From positions 1-7,964 of the forward strand of contig JAUNUL010000132.1 of the NCBI GenBank assembly GCA_030538175.1: DNA of 7,964 nt. The letters are read 5' to 3'. The position numbers and the translations under genes were made by a program. A model generated the notes under the pieces. It was not told the DNA's origin and did no database searches. It saw only the letters and a list, made by a program, of their open reading frames with translations. The DNA is from Propionibacteriaceae bacterium. GTDB lineage: Bacteria > Actinomycetota > Actinomycetes > Propionibacteriales > Propionibacteriaceae. Shown in pieces: positions 5,189 through 7,964 of this stretch. Numbering within the stretch: position 1 is the first letter of the stretch; every line of letters begins with the position of its first letter.

Positions 5189-6382
5189 TCAGCCGCCAGA
5201 AACGTCACTTTCTGCTGCCGAGAGATCCAGGGCGAGACCCGACTGATCATTGAGCCAACCATCGGGCATCACCACCTTGTCGCGCGGCGACCCCTGACGA
5301 CCCCGCGGCGACCCCAGCTCTCGCACCGGGAAGGGTGCGGTCGCGTCAAGCTGGCCGAGGCGATCCGTGAGCTCGGCGAGCGAACCGACGAGTGACAGAC
5401 CACGGCGCGCATCACCACCGACGGGATATCCCTTGAAATACCACGCCATGTGTTTGCGCAGTTCCGAAACACCGCGCTTTTCGCCCATGATGCCGGCCAT
5501 CAATTCGCCGTGTCGGCGTACCATCTCGGCGACCTCACCCAACTGCGGACGCACCCGATCCGCCTTGCCAGCGAACGCGTCCGCAAGATCCCGGAACAGC
5601 CAGGGCCGTCCGAGGCAGCCGCGCCCGACGACGACGCCGGCGCAACCGGTGTGCGCGACCATGGCGAGCGCCGTGTCGGCCTCCCAGATATCGCCATTGC
5701 CGAGCACCGGAATATAGACGGCTTGGACCAGCTCAGCGATGGAATCCCAATCGGCCTCACCGGAATAGGACTGGGCGACGGTGCGTCCGTGCAGCGCGAT
5801 CGCGGCGACCCCGGATTCCTGGGCAATCCTGCCGGCATCGAGGAAGGTCAGGTGGTCGGCGTCGATGCCCTTGCGGGTCTTCATGGTGACGGGGACGCCG
5901 TACTTATCCGCCGCCTTCACCGTTTCAGTAAGGATGGCGCGGAGTCGGTCGCGTTTCCAGGGAAGTACGCCACCACCACCCTTTCGGGTCACCTTCGGGA
6001 CCGGGCAGCCAAAATTGAGGTCCACGTGGGCGACGCCGAATTCGTTGCACAAGATCTCGGTCGCGTGCGCCATCGTGGCGGGATCGACCCCGTAGAGCTG
6101 CACCGAATGGAGCGTCTCTCCCGGGTCGAAGGCGAGCATGTCGATCGATTTGCGGTCACGCTCGACGAGCCCGCGAGAGGTGATCATCTCGCAAACGAAG
6201 AGGCCCTTCCGGCCAGTGCCGGACTCTCCCCCGGCTTCCGCCTGTTCACGGCAGAGCTGTCGGTACGCCGCATTCGTCACCCCGGCCATCGGCGCGAGCA
6301 CGACCGGCGTCTCGCTGGCCACCGCCCCCGGGCGGGAGGGGGCAGGGAGGACGAGCGGCGCGTACGCGGGGAGAGTCTGCAT
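5189..6382 (-). CDS. dusB: tRNA-dihydrouridine synthase DusB
   Basis: An FMN- and NADPH-dependent enzyme that reduces specific uridines in the tRNA D-loop to dihydrouridine. The N-terminal TIM barrel opens with TPVVLAPMAGVTNAAYRQLC. The catalytic cysteine lies in LNFGCPVPKVTRKGGGG, residue 126 from this start. FMN/phosphate-binding motifs follow: MKTRKG, ALHGRT, GNGDI and GVVVGRGCLGRPWLF. The C-terminal helical domain includes LRKHMAWYFKGYP and ends in the actinobacterial GSPRGRQGSPR tail. Length is about 397 residues, normal for actinobacterial DusB. The ATG at 6382 is preferred. A TTG at 6409 in the same frame would add nine residues but has no ribosome site and would lie within about 10 nt of the candidate transcription start. 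It is divergent from the 13E12-type gene, with a hairpin terminator just past its stop. Confidence 0.95.
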   Translation of the reverse strand: MQTLPAYAPLVLPAPSRPGAVASETPVVLAPMAGVTNAAYRQLCREQAEAGGESGTGRKGLFVCEMITSRGLVERDRKSIDMLAFDPGETLHSVQLYGVDPATMAHATEILCNEFGVAHVDLNFGCPVPKVTRKGGGGVLPWKRDRLRAILTETVKAADKYGVPVTMKTRKGIDADHLTFLDAGRIAQESGVAAIALHGRTVAQSYSGEADWDSIAELVQAVYIPVLGNGDIWEADTALAMVAHTGCAGVVVGRGCLGRPWLFRDLADAFAGKADRVRPQLGEVAEMVRRHGELMAGIMGEKRGVSELRKHMAWYFKGYPVGGDARRGLSLVGSLAELTDRLGQLDATAPFPVRELGSPRGRQGSPRDKVVMPDGWLNDQSGLALDLSAAESDVSGG

Positions 6383-6420
6383 GGGCTGAGCGGTGACCTT
6401 TCGGGGCAATGAACCGGGAC

Positions 6421-6426
6421 AGTTTA
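6421..6426 (-). promoter_or_regulatory. Candidate -10 element for dusB
   Basis: TAAACT on the minus strand matches the TANNNT -10 pattern. Initiation would fall near 6412, leaving a leader of about 30 nt before the ATG at 6382 that includes AAAGG. No clear -35 is visible. This supports the ATG rather than the TTG start of dusB. Confidence 0.35.
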
Positions 6427-6442
6427 GTCGATGATTCTTCGA

Positions 6443-6471
6443 TTGCAGGTTCCGGAAGATCTGCCTAGATT
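6443..6471 (+). promoter_or_regulatory. Candidate sigma-A-type promoter of the 13E12-family gene
   Basis: TTGCAG (6443-6448) and TAGATT (6466-6471) are separated by exactly 17 bases. The -10 matches four of six consensus bases and the -35 three of six. Transcription would start near 6478, inside the candidate LexA box, giving a leader of about 30 nt with GAGG seven bases before TTG 6508. Confidence 0.42.
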
Positions 6472-6486
6472 CGATCGTTTATTCGA
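6471..6486. promoter_or_regulatory. Candidate LexA (SOS) box
   Basis: TCGATC-GTTT-ATTCGA matches the mycobacterial SOS box TCGAAC-N4-GTTCGA at 10 of 12 defined positions, with the correct 16-base length. It overlaps the predicted transcription start of the 13E12-family gene, where LexA would block initiation. From memory, several 13E12 repeat-family genes in Mycobacterium tuberculosis have LexA boxes, which makes the position meaningful. A weaker TCGA-N7-TCGA at 6428-6442 is one base out of phase. Confidence 0.58.
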
Positions 6487-6507
6487 AAAAGTGTCAGAGG
6501 CGCCCTG

Positions 6508-7905
6508 TTGACTTGGATCATGACGAAGCCAACGACACCCGCGCTCGGCGAGGCGATCACTACGATCGCCGCGCTGGCGACGGACGCGCTGGCGAGCCCC
6601 GACCTGTCGTTGCTGACTGATCGGGGCGTGTTGGATTTGGTGAGCGCGGCGGATCGGGCGATGTCGCTCATCGAGGCCGCACGTGCAGCGGCCATTCGCG
6701 AGATGGTGCGGCGGGAGGCGGCTGAGAACGAGGCGAAGTGCACCCCTGCGGAGTTTCTGCATCGCGGGCGCGGGCACACCATCCGCACATGCCGGGCGAT
6801 CGTCGCCGATGCGCTGCGCCGCGGGAGCTATGCCGAGCTCACGGCCGCGGAAGCGTCCGGGACCGTGACCGGAGGCCAGGGGGCGGCGATTGCCCGGGCG
6901 CTGGACGTCGTGCCGGATGACGTGGGCGCCCAGGTGCTGACGGACTGCGAGACGACCCTCGTCGGTCTGGCGGCGAGCCTGGATCCGGGCGAGCTGCTCC
7001 AAGCCGGCTGGCGCGTGTTGGAGCATGTGGCGCCCGACCGTGCCGACGAGCTGTTGGGCGAGCGGCTGGCGCGCGATGAGGAGCGGGCGCGGCGGCAGCG
7101 TGGGCTGCGGCTGAGCGATGACCGACATGGGTCGATGCTGATCCGCGGTCAACTCCCCATTGCCGACGGTGAGGAACTCGCCGCTGTGCTGAACGCCCAC
7201 GCGGAGTCGATGTGGAAGAAGCAGATCGACGACGAGGCGGTTGAAACAGCGCCTCGCGACCAGCGTCTGCTGCTCGCCGACGCCCTGATGGTGGTCGTCC
7301 GCAACCACCAGGCGCATCGTCAGGCCCCGGCTCATGGCGGCGACCGACCGCGCGTGGCCGTGCACCTGCAGTTAACCGATCTCGCACGGGGTCTCGGGGA
7401 CCTGACCCTCGGCTCCGGCGCCGAGATCAGCGCAGCCGAGGCCCGTCGACTGGCGTGTGACGCCGACCTGATCCCGATGGTGCTCGACGCCCACGGCGTC
7501 CCGCTCGATGTCGGGCGACAACATCGCCTGGTCACCCCACATGTGCGGGCGGCGCTGGTCGCCCGTGACCGCGGGTGCGCTTTCCCCGGCTGCGATCGCG
7601 GCCCGGCGGAGTGCGAGGCCCATCACATCCAGCCCTGGTGGGCCGGCGGTCCGACCAGCCTGGGCAATCTCGTGTTGCTGTGCCCCCGTCACCATCGCAA
7701 GTGCGAACCCGGCCGATCCGGGCGCTGGGATGACGACGATCCCGACCGCTGGCATATCCGACTCGCTCGCGACGACTTGCCCGAGATCACTCCCCCAAGG
7801 GGATACGACCCCGCCCGCGCGCCGATCCGCCACACCCGGTTCGGTCTGCTCCGTCGGCGAGTCGCCAAGGATCCACCACCACCTGAGTTCCGGGCCGCGT
7901 CCTGA
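6508..7905 (+). CDS. DUF222-HNH protein of the 13E12 repeat family (HNH endonuclease-like)
   Basis: A 465-residue protein of the actinobacterial 13E12 family. Residues about 15-300 form the mainly helical DUF222 region. Residues about 345-400 form an intact HNH module: paired cysteines C357-x4-C362 (CAFPGC), H372-H373 (CEAHHIQPWW), Asn387 (SLGNLVLLC), C392 and H395-H396 (PRHHRK). Nuclease activity is therefore plausible; the cellular role of the family is unknown. Start: TTG 6508 is chosen because GAGG lies seven bases upstream; ATG 6520 is the alternative, four codons shorter. It is divergent from dusB, and its promoter region carries a candidate SOS box, so DNA-damage induction is likely. 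These genes occur in multiple copies per genome and are recombination-prone. A 19-base stretch of its 3' end is repeated 70 nt further on. The acidic-arginine region after the HNH (WDDDDPDRW) is typical of the family. Confidence 0.92.
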   Translation: MTWIMTKPTTPALGEAITTIAALATDALASPDLSLLTDRGVLDLVSAADRAMSLIEAARAAAIREMVRREAAENEAKCTPAEFLHRGRGHTIRTCRAIVADALRRGSYAELTAAEASGTVTGGQGAAIARALDVVPDDVGAQVLTDCETTLVGLAASLDPGELLQAGWRVLEHVAPDRADELLGERLARDEERARRQRGLRLSDDRHGSMLIRGQLPIADGEELAAVLNAHAESMWKKQIDDEAVETAPRDQRLLLADALMVVVRNHQAHRQAPAHGGDRPRVAVHLQLTDLARGLGDLTLGSGAEISAAEARRLACDADLIPMVLDAHGVPLDVGRQHRLVTPHVRAALVARDRGCAFPGCDRGPAECEAHHIQPWWAGGPTSLGNLVLLCPRHHRKCEPGRSGRWDDDDPDRWHIRLARDDLPEITPPRGYDPARAPIRHTRFGLLRRRVAKDPPPPEFRAAS

Positions 7906-7964
7906 GGCGGCGCACGTTCCTGAGCCCCGGTGAGCGGTCCCCTCCCCACCACCTGAGTTCCGGG
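7876..7964. repeat. 19-base direct repeat at and beyond the 3' end of the 13E12-family gene
   Basis: CCACCACCTGAGTTCCGGG occurs at 7876-7894, inside the last codons (PPPEFR) of the gene, and again at 7946-7964, exactly 70 bases later and touching the window edge. The second copy could continue. It may be the end of a duplicated 13E12 segment or a small tandem duplication. The 59 bases after the stop codon hold no other gene or hairpin that I can support. Confidence 0.75.

Noticed and set aside
5450..6412. Plus-strand open frame (320 codons)
   Set aside because: Antisense to dusB; no recognised domain.
6428..6442. Second LexA-like site (TCGA-N7-TCGA)
   Set aside because: The half-sites are one base closer than the SOS box requires and the flanking bases do not match.
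6424..7365. Minus-strand open frame (313 codons)
   Set aside because: Antisense to the DUF222-HNH gene; His/Arg/Gln-rich shadow composition and no domain.

Overview
The window is GC-rich. Coding density is high, GTG and TTG starts are used, and it carries a DUF222/HNH '13E12-type' gene and a LexA-box-like sequence of the mycobacterial type. Together these point to an actinomycete (Actinomycetota). Genus cannot be told from the sequence alone; a propionibacterial, nocardioid or mycobacterial relative would all fit. No tRNA, rRNA, CRISPR array or insertion sequence was seen.

Layout, left to right. Seven of the eight well-supported genes read on the minus strand. Positions 1-881 hold the N-terminal three quarters or so of a dGTP triphosphohydrolase-like HD protein (dgt), which runs off the left edge. 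Positions 1020-5110 hold an aromatic meta-cleavage module in three blocks: (i) an IclR-type regulator, a 4-oxalocrotonate decarboxylase and a 4-oxalocrotonate tautomerase (2923 down to 1020); (ii) a GlcG/HbpS-like protein alone between two hairpins (3501 down to 3064); (iii) a XylT-like [2Fe-2S] ferredoxin followed by a XylE-like catechol 2,3-dioxygenase (4983 down to 3708). Positions 5189-6382 hold tRNA-dihydrouridine synthase dusB. On the plus strand, 6508-7905 encodes a DUF222-HNH (13E12 family) protein. Its promoter region carries a strong candidate SOS box, and its 3' end is repeated at the window edge.

How the genes work together. The dioxygenase would open catechol (or a substituted catechol) to 2-hydroxymuconate semialdehyde, and the ferredoxin would re-reduce its oxidised active-site iron. 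The tautomerase and decarboxylase act two steps later, converting 2-hydroxymuconate (4-oxalocrotonate) to 2-oxopent-4-enoate. The semialdehyde dehydrogenase that links these steps is absent, as are the hydratase, aldolase and acetaldehyde dehydrogenase of the lower pathway, so these must lie elsewhere. The IclR protein is the obvious local regulator. Inverted repeats that could be its operators precede both iclR and the ferredoxin gene.

The most interesting points are the near-consensus LexA box placed on the start region of a promoter for the 13E12 gene, the catabolic module sitting between the housekeeping genes dusB and dgt, the ferredoxin-dioxygenase pairing, and a short leader ORF whose stop overlaps the ferredoxin start.
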